A stretch of 64,000 nt of DNA from Haemonchus contortus (lineage: Eukaryota > Nematoda > Chromadorea > Rhabditida > Trichostrongylidae), in contig LS997565.1 of assembly GCA_000469685.2 (NCBI GenBank), positions 28,938,145 through 29,002,144 of the forward strand, read 5' to 3'. Below the pieces are notes generated by a model. It was not told the DNA's origin, did no database searches, and saw only the letters and a program-made list of their open reading frames with translations. A program made the translations under genes and the position numbers. Position 1 is the first letter of the stretch; every line of letters begins with the position of its first letter. Positions 10,777-21,839 of this stretch are shown here, one piece after another.

Positions 10777-13290
10777 AGTTCTGAATTGTTCACTAAAAAG
10801 ATGTGAGGGGAATATATTCTTAACGGGTGGATTTTCCTCAAAAGGAACTCAATCTTGACCAAGTTTGCAATTTAAGGTGGACCAGGAGAATCAAACTTCT
10901 GAAATGGGCTTTTGTAAATTCACTGAAAGTGAATGCTATTATATTAGGTTGATGCACAATTATAGCTGATTTTTTTTCAACAGTTTTTATTAAACGGAAC
11001 GGTAATTTAACGGAACGCGCGAATGAAGCGGAATCGCGCTTTTTTAAACAGTCAAGGTGGGAATTGTAGCTTAAGAATCATAAGTAAGTTACAGGTACAG
11101 TATCACAAACAAAACCTCGGACAGTTCCAGTCCCGTTCGAGGTTTTGTTTATGAGTCGCCTACCTCGTTAGATCATTTTGAATTATTCTCGCACGACTTG
11201 CTTCCCCGCACAGGAAGAAACTTATTGGTAGTCAGTAAACTTTATCTTCCCTACTGACATGGAATTCCCATGAACTGTATCGAAATTTCGGGCGCGCGAT
11301 TATAAAACAGCTTATAACCATCTCATTGTGCTTCTCCTTTCAGAGATTAATAATTGCTCAAAATTCAGCTCTATATGTTGTGTCGACTTGATTGCGAAAC
11401 AAAGGATGTTCATGCCATATAATCCTGTTTCTATTGGCGTAACCTTTATTTTTGCAATTCTGCTATTGAATAAAAAAAAGATTATGGTATAACCAGTGAC
11501 ACTGCAGGCCTCATAAGACCAAACAAAGAATAAGGAAAGTTGCCGCAACCATGAAAGGCATCAAGTTGTTCATCTCCTCGGATGCGGATCCTGATATTCT
11601 GCCTAAAAAAACATAATTTCGACCAGTCCTACTAGTAAAGTTTATTAAGTATACAGAAAAGTTAGCATAAGAATAACTCTGGCTATTTGGCACTAAGCTT
11701 CTGTTTCTCTGGTTACAGGGTTTTCTACGCACTTCGTAAACGATGCAAACAATAACGTAGTTTTCTCATGGAATTTCGTATATACTGCAACCGAATTCTT
11801 GGTTTTCCCATTCTATGTATTTTGTAAACTCTCCAACCGTTTTTTCTCTATGGAACCCCATTTTCCAACCAATTTTATGAATGGCAAACTCGATTTTACA
11901 ACTCCCCTAACCTGCAATCTCCTGCCAGCCGTAAAAGTGAGGCTTCTGACAAAGAACATTTTCATCTGCTGAGCCATGAGCAGTCAACGAGTGATCCCCT
12001 ATTCGCTATCGTTTACGGACTGAGGTGAAAAACCCCGTATATCCTACAACGAGAGTCGATTACTTTTCTTGTTCTTTATCATTTTTCATTCACTGTAGAG
12101 CGGGGTACTATGGTCTCGTCTGTTCCGCTGCTAGTTTCCTTATTCACGTTTCCTGGATTTTGCTTCTCTACGCACACATGTGCTGTGTTTGTCTGCCCCT
12201 CTGTCCCACCAACCCGTCTCGAGCTTGAGGTATGCAGCGCAGTCCTCATTCCGCATTGAAGCATTGAATCAATGACTCGCTGAAAGTACCAGGTGCCCTT
12301 TCGATACCGGGAGGCATTGACCAGTCGTTTGATCCGGTACAAAACGGCACAGATGTATGAAAATCCATGTGAGTTCTTTATTATGACGACGAGTGCTGCT
12401 CAGGCAACCGGCTGATAAAAGGCAATCAATTGCTTCAACTAGTGCAGCCTAGCATATGACAAGAGAACTGCATCGCTTTGTCCGAGTCCTGTCTTGAGAA
12501 CGAAAAGCGTACTTGGCTTTCTTGGTCACTACCTCGTCTCGACGACCGGCAGCAAAATCAGGAAGGATAGTCTCGTCATCAGTGCACTTCTGCAGTGGTT
12601 CAACCATTTCTGGTATTTTCCTAATCGGTAGCAGTGCCCTCTTCCTTCCGTCAGTGAAGCCAGCCTTCTTTTTTTGATCTTAAGTTCAGTTGAACTTAGC
12701 AGCGAGACTCATAACGTTTTCAAAACACTTGCGTTTCCCTTGTATGACTCCATGAGTTGGCAGTGTGGTGTGTTGTGAAATGTTGTGAACTTGGTATAGT
12801 TTTTCAATGATCGAGCTCTACGAAGTGCAGGTACAGCTCCTTGGAAGATGGTTACATAGATGAGGCTTGCAGACCATCATAATCATTAGAAATGAATATC
12901 GCGTCAGCACATAACTCTCCACAAGCGTGCCGTAGTTGTCGAAGTTTACCGTACGTGATCTTAAGGCACTCGAATGGTTCTCAAGAGTTTTCGAAAAGCA
13001 AAACAGACGGTGTCGTGCTGAAGGCTCTTCTATACCATACTCCGAACATCCTCACGTTTTCGGCTTTGAACTTTAAATTACCGATGGAATTCGCACACGC
13101 GCGAACGCACGATAATTTGCACCAGTTGGATCGCCGGCCAACGTAGTGCTCTCCTCCTTCTTGTGTTAATGTTGACCCGCCGTCTGCACTCTCCCAAATT
13201 CGATATTCCTGGTCCAAGGAAACAGGAGCTATCGAATTACGCCTAATAGCTTAATATTCCAACTTGACTGCGTGTTTTTATTGAAGTACG
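10777..13290. other. Intergenic; mariner-like terminus and a small hairpin, otherwise nothing recognised
   Basis: TTAGGTTGATGCACAATTAT at about 10945 resembles a mariner terminal repeat and the ends of the element at 43.6 kb. No partner end was found. AAACAAAACCTCG (11107) and its exact complement (11138-11150) form a 13-bp stem with an 18-bp loop. Open frames here are short and have no recognisable family. Confidence 0.4.
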
Positions 13291-13680
13291 CTCACTCCAC
13301 GCATGGTTCACCCCCTACATCCCCCCCTCCCCCGAACCATCGCTGGATCAATTTCATTTACATGCTACTACCTAGCATCGGCGTCTTTGATCTGATATTG
13401 ATCTGCACGAGTTCCAAATTTGAACGCCTCAGTTACATGGGCAGTTTTCGTGCTCGTCTAAGCTCCTGTGAGCCCCAAGTCAAACTCCCATCAGCATCCC
13501 CATCCTGCCGACTGCACTCCTGCCAAATTTGAATGTTCTAGGTCCATTTGGACAGGAGTCACGATTTTCCGTTCAAACATTTATTTCGCAGAAATCTTGC
13601 CCCCAGTGGGGGGAGTTAGGTTCTGACACCATACCTATACTCTTATCAAGTTTGGATTCTCTAGGTCTACAGTCCACCTT
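13290..13680 (-). repeat. Fragments of the GC-rich ~145-bp repeat, reverse orientation
   Basis: Near 13500-13560 the text CATCCTGCCGACTGCACTCC, TTCTAGGTCCATTTGGACAG and AGGAGTCACGATTTTCC matches the reverse complement of the unit seen at 37.3 kb. A second, weaker unit follows to 13680. Confidence 0.6.
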
Positions 13681-13689
13681 GCGCTGAAG

Positions 13690-15900
13690 TACTCGAGATT
13701 ACTGGTTACTGGGTTGTGAGGAAAGCTCTTGCCGTTTCCGCGTACGTGCCGTATAAATTTACACTTTCTCGGCTGTCGAATCAGATCGATCGCATGGGCC
13801 TTAGGTGGGTCATTAGATGCTCCTACTGTTGGAGTGCTTTTCTCAAAATTCTGTAACGTTTTTGGAACCTTCAATAGATCTTTTTATAGAGTGTATAAGA
13901 CTGCTTCTCGAATGATTCACTCCACTAGTTCAAGCTTCGTCGAACTGTAAAGGAGGCAGTCACAGACATCAACGTTGCGTCAAGTCAAAGAGCGATTTGG
14001 TCGACAATCGTCGGTTGATCATGAAGAGCTAAGCTAGTACTGCTAAAAGCAGTCGAAGAAGATCGCGTCAACTTTTGGGAGGAACTGCCAAGAAGGTGTG
14101 CGTTACAAATACAGACGTCGCTGACCACCTCGAGCAGCTTGAATGGTGAAGAAACTTGACAAGTTGGCGCCACACCGATTTGTGCATAAAGAGCGCGACC
14201 GCATTTGTCATGAATCATCTTCCAGGTGTTCAACAAGCTGATGATCGAAGTTCTCCCTCATCCAACCTTCTCACCAGACCTGTGACCAACTAACTTCCAT
14301 GTATTTAAACATCTCGAGAAAGAAACGTGCTTTCAAAAATCGTGGAAGCTGCATTTCTGTTTCTGAAGTATACATAGATCACCGGATTTTACAGGAAGGG
14401 AATAATCAAACTCATAACATGTTGGAAAAATGACTAAAATCGAATGGGGTTTACGTTGAATAAAAATTTTCACTATAAGAAGTTAATTTATTGAAAATGA
14501 GCTATCAAAACGGCGACAGCTTTACTCACAACTTAAGAAATTAGATCCATGCCATCTCTTGTATCTATTAGGAGGTTCCAAAGAAATCGATTTTCAGGAG
14601 CGATTTTTCGAGCTCTTGTTCTAGAAGCTTCCCAGAAGTTCAAATGCTTTTAATCTGTTCAGTATCACGGGTATTAACTTACATTTTTTCCGAAAAAAAA
14701 TAAACAAGTTTCATTCCTATTCAATCTCTGTATGAGTTTGAACATGTCGTGTCAAATAAAGGATCAAACTTTCTCCTAGACTGGCTGAAAGGCTGCTGGT
14801 GTTTCTCATGACATAGGGTTAAGATAAGGTGACAAGTCTTATCACAGAGTAAATGTAAGCACTGGTCCACAACTTTCTGTTCCAACAATCTATCACTGCA
14901 AGGTAAGCTGAAGCTGAACAGTACGCAAGCATGGCCGTCTTTTGACGGTAATGACCGAAGCCGATCTTCATATAGCTCATGTGGCAACTCACTGAAAAGA
15001 CCAACGCACCCTCTGACAGATTCTTTCTGGCACGAGATGGGGGCAGGCGGCTTAGGCGGACTAAGTCCAACATACGCGCTACTTGATCGACATGTTGCCA
15101 CTCATTTGTTGTATTAGAGTCTTTCATTGAAGCACCGAGTGACACCATCACCTTACCGCACAACTCATACTAGTTCGAATGTGGACGCGATTTGAACGAG
15201 AACTGAATTGTGTTGAGCATCCTAAAAGGATGGAATCGACCGCAACTCATCTCTTTACCCAATCCTAATCAGGTGAGGATGGAGAAAGTAACATAAGCAA
15301 GATAGAATGGTAAAAGTCAAAAACACCTCTTTTAAATGCCGAAAAGTAAATTGAGTTGAGTGTTAGGAAAACCTGTCTTATCACTGAACGAAATATGACT
15401 TGGAAGTATGTTAAATTAATGCCATAGTCAATAGTATAGTCAACAGGTTAATATTATTGGTCGTCAAACAAGAGTGTAATGAGGTTTCTGACCCTGAGAA
15501 TCAGATTCCCTTCTCTAAAGTTTTACACGGATGCAAAACGTGCAATTATGCCGAGCAGAAGACGTACCTCGTGACGTTCTTTCTTGGTTGTGATCAAGGT
15601 CGCATTCGATATGATAGTTACTGGTTTTCGTTCAAGATGGATTGCCTTGAGGCCACTCACAATCGGCAGATATCCTCTACTCATAAGATGGAAGCGGTCA
15701 TGCAACGTTACCTTGAATAGATATTTCTAAGATTGATTGCAAAAAAATGACAAGATGAATCATCAGCTGTTTAAGGACAAAAAAGAATCGAAGAAAGCTA
15801 ATCTTCGGATGTGTGTCTTCTATGAATTTTTCAGACGAGCCATCTTCAATAGGATTGGAATAGCACTGGATGAAGGACAGCGACGCGAATAGATAGAGTT
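13690..15900. other. No recognised gene; several unrecognised short open frames
   Basis: The longest frames are minus 14721-15101 and minus 14819-15163, which overlap in different frames, plus 15457-15720 on the plus strand. None shows a family motif, a convincing splice pattern or codon bias. They may be ruined retroelement sequence, but no RT, integrase or gag motif could be read. Confidence 0.4.
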
Positions 15901-16212
15901 CTGAAGCAAGTAATCACAGGGTCTCCGGGTGCCAAGAGAGAGAATGGAGATAATTCCAAAGAACAAAAGATCCTGGATAAGCAAAGGCTTGCTATGCCTA
16001 TTAGAAAGCTTTCTGGATTCTACGACAGTTCTACGACCAGAGTTCCATCATTCTACAAGGAGCACAAGGCAGGAGGATTTATCCGAACTCTCAGCAACAT
16101 CATCTTCATTCTACAGGCTGCTATTATCGACCCGATGAGATGGGTCTGGCATGACTATACTATTCAGTCCATCTTGATCATCAGCTTTTTCGAAGCTTAT
16201 GTCGAATGGTAA
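15900..16212 (+). pseudogene. Possible reverse-transcriptase fragment (Penelope-like?)
   Basis: The frame through 15994-16212 reads TRVPSFYKEHKAGGFIRTLS, which resembles the finger motif of Penelope-type or related reverse transcriptases (FY-x-L-x-K-x-HK-x-G-x-P-x-RPI-x-S) with damage at several positions. No palm motif follows. The resemblance is short, so this is a weak call. Confidence 0.3.
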
Positions 16213-16569
16213 GTGGGGAATGTAGAGGTGACGTCGAAAGTTTTCATCTGATAAAGTTCACCCTTGCAATTTTATCCTCTCGATTGTCATTATCTTACCT
16301 TCCAGTTAAACACTGGCATAGTGCGGTATACCTTAGAATCGATACTTTTCTAGAAGTTTATCTACTTGCACCAACATATGTACGGCGCGTTTCAACAATA
16401 TACGTCTACCCCTCATCTCAACAAAAACTTTTCTTAAAAGGGTGATCCAGCCTAAAAGCATGCATTAGAGAATTAGCTGCATTAGAATACAACGGGAGAC
16501 AGGTTTTAAGGTTTTCAAGTTTACATTTCTTCAAACTTCATGGTATACGTCCGTCCACTTTATATAACA

Positions 16570-17660
16570 GTTTATTTATACAAACTCAACAGTGTGCTTC
16601 ATGAAAATCAATGATCAACTGGTGCATCCTGTGTGACTAAGAGCTCCATGAGTCGATGCGGCATTCTCATTGTTAGGTTTATGAGGACTTAAGGGTCGAT
16701 GTTTCTCCACGCCTTCATGACAGCACTTTGCAGCTCGTTGATGGTGTTAAACTGCCTGCTATTGGCGTACTCCCTATGCACAATTACTCCCCAAAGGTTC
16801 TCCATTGGGTTCAGATCAGGACTGCACGCCGCCGATGCATAACATCAAGTTTTTGTTGCTGCAACCATGCGGGTGTTGGGTCAACTTGCTAGCATGGGCA
16901 CTTGCTGTCCTGCTAGAAGAACGGCCTTTGTCGTCAGTAGCGCCTCAGAAACGGCAATAAGTTGGTTTCCAAAACTGGTTGGTACTCTTGCGGGGCCACT
17001 CGACAGGATGCAGATGGTAGCTCCGGCTTGCTATCCCAGCAGCAGGCTCCCCAAACCGTCAGCAAATCGCCACCGGAGTTGCACCTGCTGAACTGCACTG
17101 GGTCCTTCCTCAGACCACGTCAATAACATCTTGCTCTATCGGGTCCGTCCAGGTTAAACTTACCGTTGGAGAAAATTATCTAAAGACTTTGCATTACTTC
17201 ACAGTGCACGAGCTACGTCTAGCTTCACAACTGCACCTGTTCTCCATCAGTGGTCGCAAAATCGAGGTGAGCCATCTTGTGTGAGTTGGGTAGGCGTGGT
17301 GCCTTCCTCATAACTTCTTTCACAATGTAACTGCTGCATTTGATAGCTCTCCCAACAGTCGTTTTCGACACAGAGAATTCAATTCTGCACGAATCTGGTT
17401 GGCGCTGCTGGTGCTATTCGGAGCTCTCCTCCATATTTCTCTTTGCCGGACAACTTGCATTGACGTATCCGGGCACCCTCGTTCGCGTAGGCTTAATGAT
17501 CTCTGAAGTAGGAGCAAACCATGCAGTGAGTCCTTTCGATTTGTTTGGCAATGCGTCGATTGCTGTGTGGCCTCGTGGAGAGCTCGAATCTTCGAATATT
17601 GCACGCGGCATTGCAAGAAGACAATACTTCGAATGCCTGCGGCGTTCCTCGGGACCATAC
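16570..17660 (-). mobile_element. Dead Tc1-type transposon (DDE transposase remnant)
   Basis: On the minus strand the catalytic end reads ACSPDLNPMENLWG at about 16830-16790, followed by VIVHREYANSRQFNT, MKAWRNID and MPHRLMEL: the D..E portion of a Tc1/Tc3-type DDE transposase. Upstream of it (about 16925-16900) FF*QDSKCPC is the second-Asp region with glutamine turned into a stop. Further upstream, 17320-17658 holds the basic N-terminal DNA-binding part (QRSLSLRERGC). At least two frameshifts and several stops rule out function. Terminal inverted repeats were not located. Confidence 0.85.
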
Positions 17661-17689
17661 GGCTAGGTATATATTGTAGTATACGAGTT

Positions 17690-18160
17690 CATACCCATTA
17701 CTCTCTTCTCGAGCGGAAGTGGTGTGGTGGCAAGGGCTGCTCTATAACACACGCGTAGTTCGGATGTCAAAGGATATGGATAAATATCTCTCAGCCAACC
17801 GAGCCTTTCATCCTTTCGAAATTAATCAAGTAATACCAGTTCCGTCTGGAAGTATAAAAACACTGATTTGGGCAACGGATGGCCAACACAAGTCAGTGTA
17901 TTCCCTGAATATCATTGCCAAATCACTCCCCACCCCTATACTACTCGTGCACTGGACTCACACGGGTTCGAATCCCGGACTAATATCCATCCAGGCCAAC
18001 CAAACTTTCCATCCCTCCGGCGTCGATTAATTGGTACCAGACTTTTCTGGGAAGAGAACAGCTCTGACTTGTACACCGGCTGGTCACTGGAATTCATTGT
18101 AGAGGCCACGTAAGCATTCTATACGCCAATTCGACTCTAGTATTATAGAATTCTGAATCA
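17690..18160 (+). mobile_element. tRNA-related SINE copy
   Basis: Contains a perfect pol III B-box, GGTTCGAATCC, at 17965-17975. The body (CATCCCTCCGGCGTCGATTA, ATTGGTACCAGACTT, GTAGAGGCCAC) also occurs near 59.8 kb. A possible A-box (TGGTGGCAAGGGC, 17725) lies too far upstream for a real tRNA, so a tRNA gene is not called. Confidence 0.65.
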
Positions 18161-19770
18161 AGGTTTCATTCAGGGGACGCTTCACAAAATGGATCTGATT
18201 TCTGTAAAGACTTAACTCTTTAGCCTTGACTCGTACTGGCTTTTCACCACATATTAACAATGGCCGACTAACTATATGCTACGCGCTATACTCTTTATTC
18301 GCTACAATGCTTCCATCGCAAACCAGTCGTCGTTCGTCGATTTCGGCAACTTAGTCCGGTCATCTTCTTCCGTTCTTCTTATGTGCTCATGTCATATCTA
18401 CGCACCGGAAGAGAATTCCGTAATCATTTGCTTCTTTTCAGGCTCGAAGTGCATCATCCCATGAGGATCGGTCAGACTCATCAAACCTTACATCTTGGTT
18501 GAGCGCGCCTAATGTGCCTGCTAGGCCGCAGAAATCCACATCTCTTGCTCTGTCAGGGGCTCCACCAGCGATATGCACCTTCTTGTACGGAGTCACGTCA
18601 ACATTCAATACGGTGTGAAGGATGCAAGCGTGGTTTCAAATACGCATGTCAAGGAATATGAAAAAACTCTATGGAAAAGAGCAAGTTCATTAGGTTTGAC
18701 GACTTTGTATAGCTTCTCTAGTTAGTCGAGATCGTTCTCATGACTGTAATGAATGATGCCCTTTGAATAACTATGATCTATTCGTCAACAAATTTATCTT
18801 CAGCCGCAATGCCGTATACTGAACTCTTAATTAAAAAGTAAAACTTCCTATTCCCTGAATTGGTTGCAGCGCCTAAACTCTGCCCAAATGCAAGTAGCCT
18901 TCCCGTCAAGACGCAGCAACTTATAGTGTTCAATGCGCACATGAACCGAAAGCTCACCGAAGAGATTATCCTGTGTCGCAGTAAATTTTGTAAGAACTCA
19001 GCTTTTTCAGCACAATGTACACTGTAATCGCCAGCTTTCGTCATGAATGGGATCTGCTGAAGCTCAAGTTTCACATCGCTGCACATTTCTGAAAAACTTT
19101 CAGTCAATTCCTATACCAAGAATATCTGCAACGAGTGCAGTTAAAGAAACGACAGAAGTCAATGTGCTAAGCCATACAATGAACACGTATGTACAACAAT
19201 GCTGATGCTGGTGTAGTAGCCCCACTAACACGAAAAGTGGGAAGAAGAAATCACGTTGGTATGATACACAAACGGGGTGTCCGCTTCCTTTCTTTATGGA
19301 ACATTGAACAATCAGGAGAAAAGCAACTCATGTTCCCAGTCAAAGTTATAGGGTCTTCCTGAAGCACAGAGCAGTGCATCGCATATTGATGGCGTTTGTG
19401 CATATGATCCGTGGTCATAGACTATTATGTTGCCTTCAACGTTCATGGACATTAACGTCATTTGAAAGTTATATCCTTTTCTTCGATTAATATCAGTCGA
19501 TCAACTACTACTACCGTCTAGCGAAATGTCTAGAAAACCGTTTTCCAAAAGGTACCTACTAATGTTGTCGAATGATAATAGCACTCATTAGTAAGTGCAG
19601 AAGTTAGTCTGATGAACGACATAGCTGCTGAGCTGAGCAGAAGAGATCGCGCGGCGAAGAAAGCACTTCAGAACATCAAGGGTGCAGCAGAAGATTACAA
19701 AAGACATTGAGATAGGGTTACGCTGCTATTCAAACGATGGAATCGAAGATCACAACTAGAAGAGAGAAAA
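18160..19770. other. No recognised feature
   Basis: The minus frame 18778-19107 (109 codons) is open but shows no known motif. The rest is AT-rich without repeats that recur elsewhere in the window. Confidence 0.4.
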
Positions 19771-19775
19771 CCTCA

Positions 19776-20090
19776 CCAGGAAAGGGTTTCAACTTCCCAT
19801 AGCTTAACTAATTTCGAATAGAGACTTAGGCATATCGATGGGTCTTGGAAAGTTATCAACAAATATGGAAATTGAAACTGCAAAATGAGTGTGTAAAAAA
19901 CATGCCCATCCTAACTTTGAGGCCGGCTAAAGCTGAATAAAAGAGAAGCCTCCCCTCCCCCTTCCACCTTACCAAGAAAGGGTTTCAATTTCCCATGGAA
20001 CTTTGAGTAGAGACCTAGGTATATCGATAGGGCTTGGAAAGTTATTAAGCAATATGGAAATTAAAACTGCAGAATGAGTCTACCAAAAAA
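19776..20090. repeat. Direct duplication of a ~125-bp segment
   Basis: Two head-to-tail copies (about 19776-19900 and 19966-20090) share GAAAGGGTTTCAA(C/T)TTCCCAT, (C/T)ATATCGAT(G/A)GG, CTTGGAAAGTTAT and AATATGGAAATT. The second copy is also the outer end of the following foldback element. Confidence 0.75.
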
Positions 20091-21093
20091 GTTGTGAGCT
20101 TTCAAAGTTTGCATGCATAAAGCATTGAAGATAGGGCCAGTTGGTAAGCGCAGTTGCCCGCAGTGGCCACAAGGATCACCGTGGCATAGTGGCAGAGCTC
20201 TTCCTCCCCAGGTCAGCGAAGAGGGTTTGATCCCCGTTGTCGTTTTCGCTTTTGCAAAACGTGCTTTCATCCGAAGGAAAGCTCCTGAACCGTTTTTTAT
20301 TAACTTAAGTCAGCGCTCTGTTTCGGCTATCAGTCGCGATCACCTATCTCTCACCTATCACCGCACTTATTTCGATTTTCTTGAGGTGGAGGGAGAAACC
20401 CAAGTCACTTAAGACGGATATGCGTAAAGAACTAGCTATTGATGAAACAATCCAAGAAATGAGTGAAGCAGATATGTTGTTCACAAAATGCGAACCTCAT
20501 ATGTGCATGTTGTCTTGACGAAAGTAAATAAAACACACAATCGATTCGAGACCAAAGAATACATATTTCCTCTACCCATTTTTTGGGTTAGTTCAACGAT
20601 GTTGAGTTTTCTCGCGTGCCCAAGACTATTTCACTTTGGGTGTGGGTAGGTGTGTTTCACGAAACAAAAATTCGTGAGGAGTTTTTACACAAATGCGGTG
20701 ATAAGTGATAGATAGGTGATCGCAAATGATAGTCAAAACAAAGCGCTGACTTAAATTAGTGAGAAAAAACGATTCAGAAGCTTTCATTCGGACGAATGCA
20801 CGTTTTGCAAAAGCGAAAACAAAAACGGGGATCAAACCCTCTTCGCTGACCTGGGGAGGGAGAGCACTGCCACTATGCCACGGTGATCCTTGTGGCCATT
20901 GCGGGCAACTGCGCTTATCAACTGGCACTATCTCCCATGCTCTGAGCATGCAAACTTTGAACGCTCACAACTTTTTTGGTAGACTCACTTTGCAGTTCCA
21001 ATTTCAATATTTGTCAATAACTTTCCAAGCCGTATCGATATACCTAGTCTCAACTCAAAGTTCCATGGGAAGTTATAACCCTTCCCTGGTTGT
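19966..21093. mobile_element. Foldback element with ~400-bp arms carrying tRNA-like promoter boxes
   Basis: The left arm (about 19966-20366) and right arm (about 20690-21093) are near-exact inverted copies around a loop of about 320 bp. Each arm contains TGGCATAGTGGCAGAGC (A-box-like) and GGGTTTGATCCCCGTT (B-box-like, GGTTTGATCCC), pointing toward the loop. The element therefore looks like a tRNA-derived SINE that became part of a palindrome. No protein-coding content was recognised. Confidence 0.75.
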
Positions 21094-21839
21094 TGCTACA
21101 CTGTGCTGAACGATGGGCCCGGCCGGTTACTAATTGGATTTTTCAGGACGTCAAAGGAACATCTGGACTAGACTCGTGAACGCTAATCTCTCCCATTGAT
21201 GTTCTTCTGCTATCGATCAATATCCGTCCCACAGTTGGCCATCAAAGAAGTTGTTCAATCGGTAATAAAGAGATAACTCCCCTCGAGTCCCTAGAACCCG
21301 ATGTTTTGAGGTCGTAGTTTAATCAAGAGCAATGAAAGGTGTTCTGTTGCCCACATATGGTATTGGCTTTTACCAGTTCTATCACTTTTGATGTCACTTC
21401 TAGTAACTGATCTACTGCGATCTTGTCGCTTACAATAGCGCAAGAAAGGAGATCTAAATGGGTATTCGTTATCTTTTCAACTTGAAAACTCCACGTCCTT
21501 CGAACAAGCAGTAGCAAGGGGCAGATGATGGAGCACTTAATTAACGAAGCGCCAGTCGAGCGACTTCACTGCTCAGACCTCAGCGCTACGTGTGTGTGTA
21601 GTGATATCTCCATAGGTGTTGAAAAGCCGAGTCAGGTACCTCAACAGATGAGGTACCGGACTCGGAGCAAGATGAGAGCTAATCCCACGCTTTTTTCAGT
21701 GATTAGCAGAACACACCGTAGTAACATTTGGCTGAGTGACAACAATGAATTCGCTCTTAGATGGAGCGCGATATTCCACTCCTTTTCCGACTGACACAAG
21801 AGATGACGATTGCGGATCAGAGGCTTATCATTTTCGCCC

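Noticed and set aside
15457..15720. 87-codon plus frame with many cysteines
   Set aside because: No recognisable family, no splice context, and overlapping frame on the other strand. Not called as a gene.
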